Source: Plotosus lineatus
Taxonomy: Eukaryota > Chordata > Actinopteri > Siluriformes > Plotosidae
Direction: 5' to 3'
Assembly: GCA_024760905.1 (NCBI GenBank)
Contig: CM045729.1
Location: 56,978,580 to 57,042,579 of the forward strand
DNA: 64,000 bases
This document shows positions 37,041-47,453 of the stretch, piece by piece. The notes beneath the pieces are model-generated. The model ran no database searches and was not told the origin of the DNA. It was given only the letters and a program-made list of their open reading frames with translations. A program made the position numbers and the translations under genes. Each line of letters opens with the position of its first letter. Within the stretch, counting starts at the first letter, position 1.

Positions 37041-37043
<3 letters not shown>
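36818..37043 (-). mobile_element. S1 SINE without tail
   Basis: Minus strand: head at the right (reverse complement of TGGTCTAGTGG), then the S1 body to 'gacagaaacacgctgacggc' at 36823. The RTE-like tail seen in complete copies is missing. The head abuts a long AT tract at 37044. Confidence 0.85.
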
Positions 37044-37102
<59 letters not shown>

Positions 37103-37109
37103 CACATAT

Positions 37110-37145
<36 letters not shown>
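37044..37145. repeat. (AT)n tract
   Basis: AT dinucleotide repeat with ACATATAC interruptions. Confidence 0.95.
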
Positions 37146-37148
<3 letters not shown>

Positions 37149-37229
37149 TTTCTGAGTAGATCCTTCCATAGGAGAGTGCTCAATACTTTTTGGTAGAGCA
37201 AATAACAATAAAAATAAAAGGACAGGACA

Positions 37230-37367
37230 AAGACTTTCTTTTGAAACTCCATTTATCACTACCGATCTGTTTCGATTATCTTCTATAATCACCTGAAGAG
37301 AGAGGATGGTTTCACCACCCCTCGAAACAGATCTGTAGTGATAAATGAAGTTTCAATAGAAAGTCTT
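37230..37367. repeat. Inverted repeat with ~46-bp arms (MITE-like)
   Basis: Left arm 37230-37275 and right arm 37322-37367 are near-perfect reverse complements. They share 'atttatcacta' and 'gatctgtttcga', and the right arm carries 'agatctgtagtgataaatga'. The loop is about 46 bp. No clear target duplication; the family is not known to me. Confidence 0.8.
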
Positions 37368-37373
37368 ATATAT

Positions 37374-37782
37374 ATTTCCCTTCAGGGGTCGCCACAGCAA
37401 ATCATCTGCCTCCATCTCACCCTATACTCTGCATTCTCTACTCTTACTCCAACTACGTTCATGTCCTCCTTCACCACATCCATAAATCTTCTCTTTGGTC
37501 TTCCTCTAGGCCTTCTGCCTGGTTCCAACCTCAGCATTCTACTACCAGTATATTCACTATCACTCCTCTGTACATGTCCAAACCATCTCAACCTAGCCTC
37601 TCTGACTTTGTCTCCAAAACCTCTTACATGTGCTGTCCCTCTGATGTACTCATCCCATTGACGGTTCGCATTCTGTATTCTGGCATAAGTTTGATGCCGG
37701 ATACCCTTCCTGTTGCAACCCTCTGCATTTATCCGGGCTTGGGACTGGCATGAGGATGGACACTCGTTTGTGCCCCCCAACA

Positions 37783-37785
<3 letters not shown>
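37374..37785 (-). mobile_element. Mini-RTE: 5' leader joined to 3' end
   Basis: On the minus strand it begins with the RTE leader ('agtcccaagcccggataaat', 'aggaagggtatccggcatca'). Near 37655 it jumps directly to the 3' coding end (EYIRGTAHVRGFGDKVREAR, RLRWFGHVQRSDSEYTGSRM) and ends 'gcgacccctgaagggaaa'. Endonuclease and reverse transcriptase are gone. It lies between AT tracts. The remaining frame of about 130 codons (37786-37382) is a fusion by deletion, not a gene. Confidence 0.88.
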
Positions 37786-37863
<78 letters not shown>

Positions 37864-37887
37864 AATTTTTTTTTTTTTTTTTTTTTT
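37786..37887. repeat. (AT)n plus poly-T
   Basis: AT tract to about 37863, then a T run of about 20. Confidence 0.95.
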
Positions 37888-37889
37888 AA

Positions 37890-39400
37890 TGTATTCTTTT
37901 TAAATTGTATTTTTTCAACCTGAATCCTCATATTCTGAACTCAGATGTAGGCCACTTAAAAATTGTGAAAGAGCCTACAAATTGAGTTATTAGATCATAT
38001 CAATTTGTTCTTTGAAGAGTAGGATATAGTCCATGGAGCCTTTAATGACCAGATATGCCAATGTAGATTTATGCAATTTTTAACTATTGCAGCAAGAAAG
38101 TCCAGACTCTTGAAGTTTTTTCTAAGCAAAAGCTCAGTGTATGTCTGCAATGACAGAACTTTTACTCTGAATGACTCATGGCTTGTGCATGTGCCAGTCA
38201 TTCAGGAGCTGGCCTTTTGCCATTATCTTCTCCCTAAGATGAAGAATGGGAAGAATCTTCAGAGTGAAAACATCAAGGCCAGCAGCCCGGAGGTGTTCGC
38301 TTTTTTGCCAGTTGCCACCCCTTTCCTCGCCTTCTGTACTCCTACCTTCCCTACCCCCGCAACGAAGAGGTCTACAATCAAGATGTGAACCACGTTAAAG
38401 AGAGAGAGAGAAGACAATTAGTCATTGATTTCAAAGAGAGTGTATAATAAAATGTTTCCCTCTTAGGTAAACCTTTTGAATGCAAACATGAATTAACCGC
38501 CTACACTAGCACTGTGAATAAGGCAAAAAGAATGTACAGCAGCCCACTCAGCTGCCATTAAAGAGTGACACACTTAGGCACACCAACACAGAAATTTCTC
38601 TTACCACTACTCTTTCAAGACTTTATAGGCATGATATCAATCCACTATGCAGTGTTTTATCAAAAACAGTCCCGATTTGATTTTACATGAGTGCTGTGAC
38701 TTTTTTGTAGAATTAAATCGATTATTACAGGCCGCAATGCTGCATGCTGTTAGTATGAATTCAAAACGTGTGTGCATGTTTTTGCCTTTTATTAAAATAT
38801 AATGAAATCTGCATACTGTCTTAATATCATGGAAACGGAACGGCTTCTAGTAGCCCATCTTGCAACCATCATGTGTTTTTGGAGTCCTCTTAGGGACAAA
38901 TGCTTACTGCCAGCTCTCCTGCCTCTCTTCAGTTTCCCTAGCAACAGCCATGTTTTTTAGGCTTTCACTACATTTGATTCTATGTAAGTGATGATGAACA
39001 AAGAAAGAGTGATTTGTGCTGAAAAGTATATTTTAAAATCTTTACTGCATTGTTAGTCGTGGTTAACCCTCAAATCCTTTTGATCTTTTTTAATATCTCC
39101 TCTTGTTGGTATACTCTTATAAGCCAGTTGAAAAAAGTAAGAATATTAATCAGATTAAATCCTTTCATAAATGTGTAGATGATCTTAAGATAAAACCAGC
39201 ATAAGAAACCGTTATTTTATTATAAGACAAAACTCTAGCTGTAACTGTTAATTGAAAAAAAAAAAGCTGTGACATCATTAATTTTTCAGGTTTAGGAATG
39301 CGAGTTTTGCTGTTTTGTTTTAGAACATTTGTTCATTTTACATTACAGATGCTTCTGATGTCTCAGTACTGTATTCAGGAATTTCTTATATCATGTTTGC
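37890..39400. other. No recognisable gene
   Basis: About 1.5 kb with an ORF of 105 codons at 38071-38388 that I cannot relate to any family. Codon use and context give no support for it as a gene. Confidence 0.4.
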
Positions 39401-39403
39401 AAC

Positions 39404-39404
39404 A

Positions 39405-39443
<39 letters not shown>
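39404..39443. repeat. (AAT)n microsatellite
   Basis: About 13 AAT units. Confidence 0.95.
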
Positions 39444-39445
<2 letters not shown>

Positions 39446-39449
39446 AATC

Positions 39450-39990
39450 ATCATCATCGTAATTATAAGTTGGAGTAGTAATTGTAGTAATAATGGTTGT
39501 AGTAGTAGTACTGTATATGTATGACATGAGAACAGCATGATATGAGTAGGCTACTAAAAATCATCGCTCTAAGTGGATAATGCTTAAAACAAAACAACAG
39601 ACATTCACAGTTTGTCACAGTCATGGGCAAGCAGCATAATCTTGTTCCAAAATTTTTATTGTTTCCAATAAACATGTTTTTTTAATAAGCAGGCTGAAAC
39701 AACCAGAACATACTCCATTAGATACACAATGCTCACATACCCTGATGTGTGTTATATTTAAAATACCTAAATATAAAATGGAGAATTTTTTTTGTTTTTA
39801 TGAGTGTTTCGTTGTTTCTGCATTGTACATAACAAAAAAAAACACTTAAATAGAGTAAAAGAGTCACCATAAAAAGGATTAAGGAGATAGCTACTTGTGC
39901 ATGTATTTGCTTGACTATTGACTATTCTGTCTTAGGGACAATTGAGCAACGTCCACCATACTGTTGGTACATAATTGTTTGTCATCAGTC
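39450..39990. other. No recognisable feature
   Basis: AT-rich; nothing supported. Confidence 0.4.
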
Positions 39991-39994
39991 AGTC

Positions 39995-41013
39995 AACTTC
40001 TTCCACTTGATTCGGGATCAGGTTGCAGGGTCAGCAGCCTAAGCAGTGAGGTCCAGACATCCCTCTTTTCAGCCACTTCCTTCCTCTTCGGGAAAACCCT
40101 AAGGCATTTCCAGACCAGCCAAGAGACATAACAACATCATGTTCTGGGTAAATCCTGGGGTCTCTTCCTGGTTGAACATGCCTGAAATACCACACCAGGG
40201 AGGCATACAGAAGACATTCTATTCAGATGCCTGAGCCACCTCAACTGGCTCCTCCCGGATGACTGAGCTTTTCACCCCATCTCTGAGGGAGAGCCCTGCC
40301 ACCCTGCAAAGGAAGCTCATTTCAGCCATCTGTATCCGCAATCTTGTTCTTTTGGTCACTATCCAATGGTTATGACCATAGGTGAGGGCTGGAACATTCA
40401 CCATGATGGACCAGCACAAGCTCTACTTTACAGCAGAGACTGCAGCGATCCACCTGTCGATCTCCCGTTCTATTCTTCCCTCGCTCATGAACAAGACCCC
40501 AAGATACTTAAACTCCTCCATTTGAGGCAAGGCCTAATTCCAGACCTAGTGATGTATTCCACTCTTTTCCGAATGAGAACTCTGGTTTTAGACTTGGAGG
40601 TGCTGATTCTCAAACCCCCCCGCTTTGCACTCAGCTGTGAATTGCTCCAATGAGAGCTGGAGATCCTGACTTGATTCATCATCTGCAAAAATCCCTCCTT
40701 AAATCACCACCTTACAGTGGTGGTGGGGTTTGCATGTCCAAATGATCCTAAGAGCTATGTTGTCAAGTATTGTTTCCCTTGCCCGGACCTGAATTATCAG
40801 GGTCCCTCCGGAGCCAGGCCTGGGAGAGAGGCTCCAAGACAAGCTCACGTGGTTGGGTTATTGCCCATGGAGCCTGGCCAGACCCAGCCCAAAAAAGAAG
40901 ACATGGGTCTGCCCTCCTATGGACCTACCACATGTGCGTTGTAAGTTGGGTGGCAGCTTAAGGCATGGGTTCTGTCAGACCGGTCCTGAGCTACTCTGAC
41001 TCTTGGGAGGTGG
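39995..41013 (-). mobile_element. LINE family X, copy B, with inverted 5' part
   Basis: From 39995 to about 40690 the minus strand carries the 3' coding end (TRLRIQMAEMSFLCRVAGLS, SLRDGVKSSVIREE, STSKSKTRVL). From about 40692 to 41013 the sequence is family X leader and endonuclease start in the plus orientation. It begins 'aatcaccaccttacagtgg' and ends 'tcttgggaggtggaatg', matching the 5' ends of copies A and C. The two segments therefore point head to head, a known outcome of twin priming during LINE integration. Everything between is missing. Confidence 0.87.
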
Positions 41014-41017
41014 AATG

Positions 41018-41064
<47 letters not shown>

Positions 41065-41090
41065 CATTGTTGTTGTTGGTGGTGATGATG

Positions 41091-41145
<55 letters not shown>
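41018..41145. repeat. (ATT)n-(AAT)n self-complementary microsatellite
   Basis: About 15 ATT units, a short TTG/GATG-rich centre, and about 18 AAT units. The two tracts are reverse complements, so the region can fold into a long hairpin. Confidence 0.95.
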
Positions 41146-41148
<3 letters not shown>

Positions 41149-41149
41149 T

Positions 41150-42020
41150 AGTAATTTTTTTTTATTGTATTGCTGTTCACAGTACTCTTAAATCTTTATT
41201 TTTCCATTAAACAATTTTATACTTATCTGTTCTGTTGTAAGTGCTAAAATGTTGCCAGAGCTAAGTAATTTAAGACACATGGAGATTGCAGTTTGTCTGC
41301 CACCTACGAACACAGGATTGTAATCATGGTCATCATATTGTGGCATTACCAACAGAGCCTGACAGTACATGAGTCTGACTCAGTGAAAGCAAAAGTTTTT
41401 ACATGATTACTAATATATGCAAAATGTCTTCCCTGAGCCACAGTAGATAGCTCATCATAAATCATTTACAAATGTCAGAGCAATTATACTCTATGAGTCA
41501 CCTCTCAGCCAGGTGTTCTCTGCTGCAAATCATAACCCCTAAACCAGAAATGTGCACTATGTCAACAAAATAGAGGGTCTTTGACATGTTAAGAAGGAAG
41601 GGAACTTCCTTTCTCATGGCCTCACTGATCTGATCCTGTTGCATCCCCTCCTGCCAGCACCACATTTTTGGAGAATGAGATGTTGTAACCCTGATCCCAT
41701 ATACTGAAGTAAGCACTGCCTTTGATGTATGGATGGGCATTTAATCAACCCAGCTTGCCCTTAACACCCATGCCCCTGTACTTTGTTATAAAACATAGTT
41801 CCTACCTAGTCCCAAACAGACAAAGCTCCTCATCTCAGTGGAATGTAATAACACAGTGTGTGGCCAAGCTTTTTCTTGAATACGTGCCTCTTTCCAGTGA
41901 TCTCTGTTTAAGCCCATGGTTGCATAGGTGAACATTTGATGTCAATTTAGTATTATTAAATGACAGACTGTATTCAGGGAGTCTATTTTCACAGAAAGTG
42001 AATTTATATTTGTTACTACA
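41150..42020. other. No recognisable feature
   Basis: About 0.9 kb without supported genes or repeats. Confidence 0.4.
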
Positions 42021-42021
42021 G

Positions 42022-42275
42022 TATGATTGGGGCATAGATTAATGGCTAGAGAAGCAGCTTTGGGACTGAAAGGTTGCTGGTTTGATTCCTGAACCAGCAG
42101 GAAAAATGTGTGGTGGGATACTGAGGTGCACCTTTTCTTCCTCCACCTTCATAGCTGAAGTCCCCTTAAGCACTGGGTGGCAGCCCAGCTCACTGCTCTG
42201 TGTGTGTGTGTGTGTGTGTGTGTGTCCACCTTTTGGATGGATTAAATGCACAGGCACTAATTTTCCTTGCAGGAT
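42022..42275 (+). mobile_element. S3 SINE-like element with internal (TG)n
   Basis: A tRNA-like start ('gagaagcagctttgggactg', B-box-like GGTTTGATTCC), then 'cctccaccttcatagctgaa', a TG tract at 42200-42224, and 'ccttttggatgg' at the end. The element at 52970-53285 has the same parts in the same order on the other strand, which makes this a repeat family with an embedded microsatellite. Confidence 0.8.
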
Positions 42276-42348
42276 TAATACAGTATAACAAAATCAAAGA
42301 AAAAAAATCAATAATACTGCAGATGTGGAAAATTTGTTGTTGCTAATA

Positions 42349-42627
42349 TTCATTTTCTAAGCTGCGTAATCCTCACTAGGTTGAAGGCTGCAAAGAAGCT
42401 GGTGCCTATCTCAGCCGACATTGGGTGAAGGCAGATTACACCTTGAAAAGCTCGCCAGGCCATTGCAGGACCAACACATTTACAACCATTCACACTCACA
42501 CCTCGGGAGAAGTACAGTGTGCAGTACAGTGAGAAAATGTAAACTCCACACAAAAACACCCCAAACACAGGAATCAACTCCTTCTTGCTGTGATGCAGAT
42601 GTGCTAACCACTGCACCAATGTGCCTC
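42349..42627 (-). mobile_element. S2 SINE, full order
   Basis: Minus strand: L2-like tail at the left ('gcgtaatcctcactagg'), body ('ccattcacactcacacct'), tRNA-like head at the right ('gctaaccactgcaccaatgt'). The head abuts the simple-repeat tail of LINE X copy C. Confidence 0.82.
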
Positions 42628-45600
42628 ATCATCATCAGCATCATCATCAGCATCATCATCAGCATCATCATCATCATCACCATCATCTTCTTCTTCTTCT
42701 TCTTCTTCTGCTTCTTCTTCCAGCCCTTGGAGGGGTTACACCGAGGCATTCCCAGACCAACCAAGGGACATAATCCCTCCAGCATGCTCTGGGTCTCTTT
42801 TTGGTTGGACATGTCCAAAACACCACACCAGGGAGGTGTTTGGGAGGCATTCTAAACAGATGGCCAAACCACCCAACTGGCTCCTCTAAATGCAGGGGAG
42901 CAGCGCTTCTATTCTGTGCTCTCCCTGGATGGCTGAGCTTCTCACATTATCTTTAAGGGAGAGTCTTGCCATCCGGCGAAAGTAAGATCATTTCAGCCAC
43001 TTTTATCCACACTCTTGTTCTTTCAATCACTACCCAAAGCTCGTGACTATAGATGAGGGTTGGAACGTAGCTTGACTGGTAAATTGAAAGCTTTACCTTG
43101 CGACTCAGTTCCCTCTTCACCATGATGGACCGATACAGACTCTGCTTTACAGCAGAGGCTGCAGCGATCTGCCTGTCGATCTCCTGCATCATCCTTCCCT
43201 CACTTGTGAACAACACCCAAAGATACTTGAACTCCTCCACTTGGGGCAGGACCTCACTCCAAACCTGAAGACTTTTAGACTGAGAACCCTGCCCTCGGAC
43301 TTGGAGGTACTGATTCTCATTATGATTGCTTTGCACTCAACTGCAAATCGCTCCAATGAGAGCTGGAAGCCCCGGATGGAAGAAGCCAAAAGGACGACGT
43401 CAGCTGCAAAAAGCAGAGACGAGATCTGATGGCCACCAAACCAAAACCACTCAACACCTCGCCTGCGCCTAGAAATTCCGTCCATAAAAATGATGAACTG
43501 AATCAGTGACAAAGAATAGCCTTGGCAGACTCCAAACCTCACCGAAAATGAATTCAACCTGTTGTTCCCAATGCGGACCAAACTCTGGCTCCGGTGATAC
43601 AGCGACCGAATAGCTCATAGCAACTGATCTGGAATGGCATACTACCGGAGCACGCCCCACAAATTAGCCCAAGGGACACGATTGAAAGCCTTCTTCAAAT
43701 CCACAAAATACATGTGGACAAATTGGGCAAACTCCCATGACCCCTCCAGGATCCTGTACAGCATATAGAGTTGGTCAAGAGTGCCATGGCCAGGAGGAAA
43801 ACCACATTGTACCTCCTGAATTCGAGGTTCAAATATCGGTCAGATCCTTCTCTCCAGCACCCCTGCATAGACTTTCCAGGGTCGGCTGAGGAGTGTGATT
43901 CCACGATAATTGGAACACACCCTCTGGTACCCCTTTTTAAAAAGAGGGACTACCACCCTGGTTTCCCAATCCAGAGGTACGGTCTCCGATGACCACTCGA
44001 TGTTGCAGAGACATGTCAACCAAGACAATCCTACAACATCCAGAGCCCTGAGATATTCAGGGCGGATCTCATGTATCCCCGGAGCCTGACCACCGAGGAG
44101 TTTTTTGGCCACCTCAGCTCCATCTTCAGCACCAAACCCCCAGGGTCCTCCTCCTCCACGGAAGGCGTGTTTGTGGGATTGAAGAGGTTCTAAAGGTATT
44201 CCTTCTACCTCCCGATGGCATCCCCAGTCGAGGTGAGCTGCTCCCTACTTCCACAGTAAACAGTATTTGTGGAGAACTTCTTCCCCCTCCTGAGGTGTTG
44301 GATGGTGGTCCAGAACCTTTTTGAGGCCAACCAATAATCGCTTTCCAGGTCCTCACCAAACTCCTCGTGCACCTCAGATTTTTTTCGGCGACAGCTTGGG
44401 TTGTAGCACGTTTGGCCTGCTATTACCTATCTGCTACATCAGGAGTCCCACAGGCCAATAAGACCTGATAGGCATCCTTTTTCACCTGGACAGCCTCCTT
44501 CATCGCAGGTGTCCACCATCAGATTCAGTGGTTACCGCCATGACAGGCACCTTCCGGTCGCAGCTATGGGCTGCCACCTCAGTAATGGAGGCACAAAACA
44601 TGGCCCATTCGGATTCAATTTCACCCGCCTCCTTCGGGACGTGGTTGTAGCTCTACTGGAGGTGGGAGTTAAAGGCTCCTCTGACAGGAGACTCCTCCAA
44701 ATGTTCCCAGGAGACCATAATTACACGATTGGGCCTGCCAGATCTGGAAAGCAGCCTTGCCCGCCATCGGAGCCAGCTCAACACAGGTGGTGATCGGTTC
44801 ACAGCTCAGCTCCCCTCTTCACACAAGTGTCCAGAACATATGGCCGCAAGTTCCGTGACACAACTACAACGTTGATCATTGAACTGCAGCCTAGGGTGTT
44901 CTGGTGCCGAGTGCACTTATGGACACCCTTATATTCAAACATCGTGTTTGTGATGGACAAGGGTGGGTACTCTGAACTGTCATTTGGTGCATAAGCACAA
45001 ACAACAGTCAAGACCTGTCCCCTCACGTGAAGGCAGAGGGAAGTTGCCCTTTCATTGACTGGGGAGAACCCCAACGTGTGAACACCAAGACAGGAGGGGA
45101 ATAAGGATGTCCACACCAACTTGCCACACCGCCTCTCCCCATGAACAACTCCAGAATGGAATAAGGTCCAGACCTTCTCAAGATGTTTGGTTCCAGAGCC
45201 CAAGCAATGTGTTGAGGTGAGTTTGACTATATCTAGATGGCATCTCTCCACCTCACGTACCAGCTCAGGCTCCTACCCTGCCAGAGAGGTGACCTTCCAT
45301 GTCCCAAGAGTCAGAGTTAGTAGCCGGGGATTGGTCCAACAGAACCCATGCCTTTGGTTGCCACCAAACTCCCACTGTACTCGACCCCTATAGCTCCTCC
45401 CACAGGTGGTGAGTCCATGGGAGGGCAAACTCATGTCTCTTTTTTGGGCTGGGCCACGCAGGGCTCCATAGGCAGAAGCCCAACTACCAGGTGTTTTTCC
45501 TTCAAGCCCCACCCCCAGGACTGGCTCCTGTTGGGGGACCCCGGTGACCCACGTCCAGGCAAGAGAAACTTTGTCCTTGTTTCTTCTTTCTTCATAGAGG

Positions 45601-45754
45601 TCTTTTGAACCGTGCTTCATCTTCACCTTTACCTAGGACCTGTTTGCCTTGGAAGACCCTACCAGGGGCATAATGCCCCCAACAACATAGCTCCTAGAAT
45701 AATTAGGACACGCAAACCCCTCCACCACGATAAGTTGGAGATTCAAAGAGGGGT
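42628..45754 (-). mobile_element. LINE family X, copy C (near full length)
   Basis: The 3' simple tail (GAAGAAG, then GATGATG and GCTGATG units) lies at 42628-42720. The 5' leader at the right contains 'ggggcattatgcccc' and ends near 45754. This 3.1-kb copy shows the whole family order: leader, endonuclease, reverse transcriptase, C-terminal domain, tail. Leader phrases about 'gggctccataggcagaagcc' parallel copies A and B. No convincing target duplication was seen. Confidence 0.88.
42953..45300 (-). pseudogene. LINE X endonuclease/reverse transcriptase, broken
   Basis: From 45300 down: GTWKVTSLAG, HLDIVKLTSTHCLGSGTKHL and VNERATSLCLHVRGQVLTVV with CAYAPNDSSEYPP. This is then fused directly to LSITNTMFEYKGVHKCTRHQ, so the endonuclease core is deleted. 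RT: KLLGGQAPGIHEIRPEYL, VVVPLFKKGYQRVCSNYRGI and LLSRPWKVYAGVLERRI (44112-43840 frame), MYFVDLKKAFNRVP near 43700, and QFIIFMDGISRRRRG. At motif C it reads LLFAADVVLLASS, where FADD has become FAAD. Then VEEFKYLWVLFTSEGRMMQE and LSIYQSSYVPTLIYSHELWV. Several frame changes and the catalytic substitution make it inactive. Confidence 0.87.
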
Positions 45755-45759
45755 ATAAT

Positions 45760-46055
45760 CACTACATACTACACAAAAAACAACAATTTTATTTGATTAT
45801 TGATTCATTCACCAAAGGAAAATAAGTAAAACTATTTGTAAACTTAAAACTTTGTATTATTACAAAACAAACTTAGTAAAGCAGGACAGGAGCTCCTAGC
45901 CGTTATAAGTTGTCAACATGGGAAGGTCGATAGTACACTGTGTATTCCCATCAGGTGGCCAGCATGTTCCATTGACCTTACCTATTGTGATTTTTTTTCT
46001 GTAAGGCTATGTTTTAAATCACCAGTGAATTTTCATCAACACAAAATTCTTGAAG
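45760..46055. other. No recognisable feature
   Basis: Spacer between LINE X copy C and an S1-R SINE. Confidence 0.4.
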
Positions 46056-46073
46056 CCGTTGAGATTGCTATTC

Positions 46074-46429
46074 GGTGGGGCAGTGGTGGTCTAGTGGTAT
46101 AGGGCGTTGGATCGCTGATCCAAAGGTTGGGGGTTCGAGTCCCACTCTCCGCAAGGTTGTCACTGTCCCCCCCCAGTGCAGCTAACTGGGTTATCAAAGG
46201 CGGGCTATGTCTCTCACTGTCTATGGTGAGAGGCATGTAAAAGAACCATTGCTGACTTTCGTAAAGAGTAGCTGCAAAGCCGTCAGCGTGTTTCTGTCCC
46301 TTGCTAAAAAGGGTTGTGACAGGAAGGGCATCCGACGTAAAAACCTCTGCCAAATCAAATGTGCGAATCAGATGATTCGCTGTGGTGACTCCCGAGTAAA
46401 AGGGAAAAAAGCCGAAAGGAACACAGACA
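46074..46429 (+). mobile_element. S1-R SINE, full length with 16-bp duplication
   Basis: Flanked by gttgagattgctattc at 46058-46073 and 46430-46445, an exact 16-bp duplication. Head: A box TGGTCTAGTGG (46087-46097) and B box GGTTCGAGTCC (46132-46142). Body to 'gtcagcgtgtttctgtccc'. Tail part 1 (46311-46355) matches the RTE leader at 47704-47745: gggttgtgacaggaagggca and then tccg, taaaa, tgcca. Tail part 2 (46371-46420) matches the RTE 3' end. An intact duplication makes this the best S1-R reference copy here. Confidence 0.95.
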
Positions 46430-46516
46430 GTTGAGATTGCTATTCAGCAGGAGATGTTTTGCTGTTTCAGCAGTCGAGTTAAGGTAGACTTCAGAAATCT
46501 CAGCCCAAGACTGTAT

Positions 46517-46708
46517 AGGGCAGTGCTGGCTTAGTGGCAAATGTTATGGGTTACTAATTCAAAGGTCAGCAGTTCAATCACCACTGTTGGGCACTTGAGC
46601 AAGGCTCTTAACCCTCAATTGCTAAAGTTGTATAAAAATGATAACTGTCAGTCACACTGGATAAGGGTGTCTGCCAAATGCTGTATTTGTATAAGACAAT
46701 CTTCTTCT
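46517..46708 (+). mobile_element. tRNA-derived SINE (S4)
   Basis: A box TGGCTTAGTGG at 46527-46537, B-box-like AGTTCAATCAC at 46571-46581, then 'cacttgagcaaggctctta', 'accctcaattgct' and 'ggataagggtgtctgccaaa'. That ending is common in SINEs of ostariophysan and salmonid fishes by recall. Confidence 0.8.
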
Positions 46709-46933
46709 ACAATGATGGACACTATTTAAAGGATGCCATTGTTAAACCATAATGTTTCAAAACTGCATTGAATGACATCTCATATGTGCAAATAATATTT
46801 TGTTTATCTTTGATTTATTTATTTTTAATTTGTTCTATGGGAGATTCTTTGAGCTCGTCATATTCTGCAATAATATATATCGATTAACAAGAAGACATCA
46901 TTCTGCACCTTTCCTGTGTAATATACTCTAATG

Positions 46934-47453
46934 CAGTGATCTCCAACCTTTTTATCACCGCGGACTGGTCAACGCTTGACAATTTTACCCCGTAATTTTT
47001 TTTTTGGTGGCTTGTTTATATTGTAAATATAATACCCCTCCCTAGCCCAGAGTCGGCTGAGATTTGTGCCAGCCTCCCTAATCAGGATTAAGTGTTACAT
47101 TTTTAATCAAGCTCAAACTCTTCTTAAAAAAAAACCCACAGGTGATGGTGCACCAGCGGGGAGAATGAAGGCTCAGGCTCAGTCTCACCCGAAATCCCCG
47201 CTATTGTTTGAAACGTCCAACTCACCTCTGTTCATGTGTTGTCCCCTTGTGGGTTACATTTTAGCGCTCAAATAACCAACGTGTAATCGAGAGAATCCGG
47301 TCATTTTCAAAATAAAAGTTTTTTCAAAAATAAAAGATTGTTCAGACTCCGATAATAAATAAAACAGAAATAAATTATCATTTCTTGTGCGGCCCAGTAC
47401 CGATTGATCCACGGACCGGTACCGGTGTGCGGCCCAGGGGTTGAGGACCACTA
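46934..47453. mobile_element. Non-autonomous hAT-type transposon
   Basis: Left end CAGTGATCTCCAACC, right end GGTTGAGGACCACTA. The 8-bp duplications are ctctaatg (46926-46933) and ctctgatg (47454-47461), differing at one base. Subterminal 'caccgcggactgg' and 'ccacggaccggtaccgg' are typical of fish Charlie-like hAT elements. No transposase. It contains a SINE tail fragment at 47038-47092. Confidence 0.88.
47038..47092 (+). mobile_element. SINE tail fragment inside hAT element
   Basis: 'agcccagagtcggctgagat', 'gccagcctccctaat' and 'caggattaag' match the L2-like SINE tail. Only about 55 bp remain. Confidence 0.6.

Noticed and set aside
38071..38388. 105-codon ORF
   Set aside because: No domain, and no supporting neighbours or conserved start context.
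46087..46142. Possible tRNA genes wherever A and B boxes occur (also 26075, 31201, 57741, 62641)
   Set aside because: The boxes sit in SINE heads that recur with the same SINE body and with target duplications; I found no cloverleaf tRNA standing alone.
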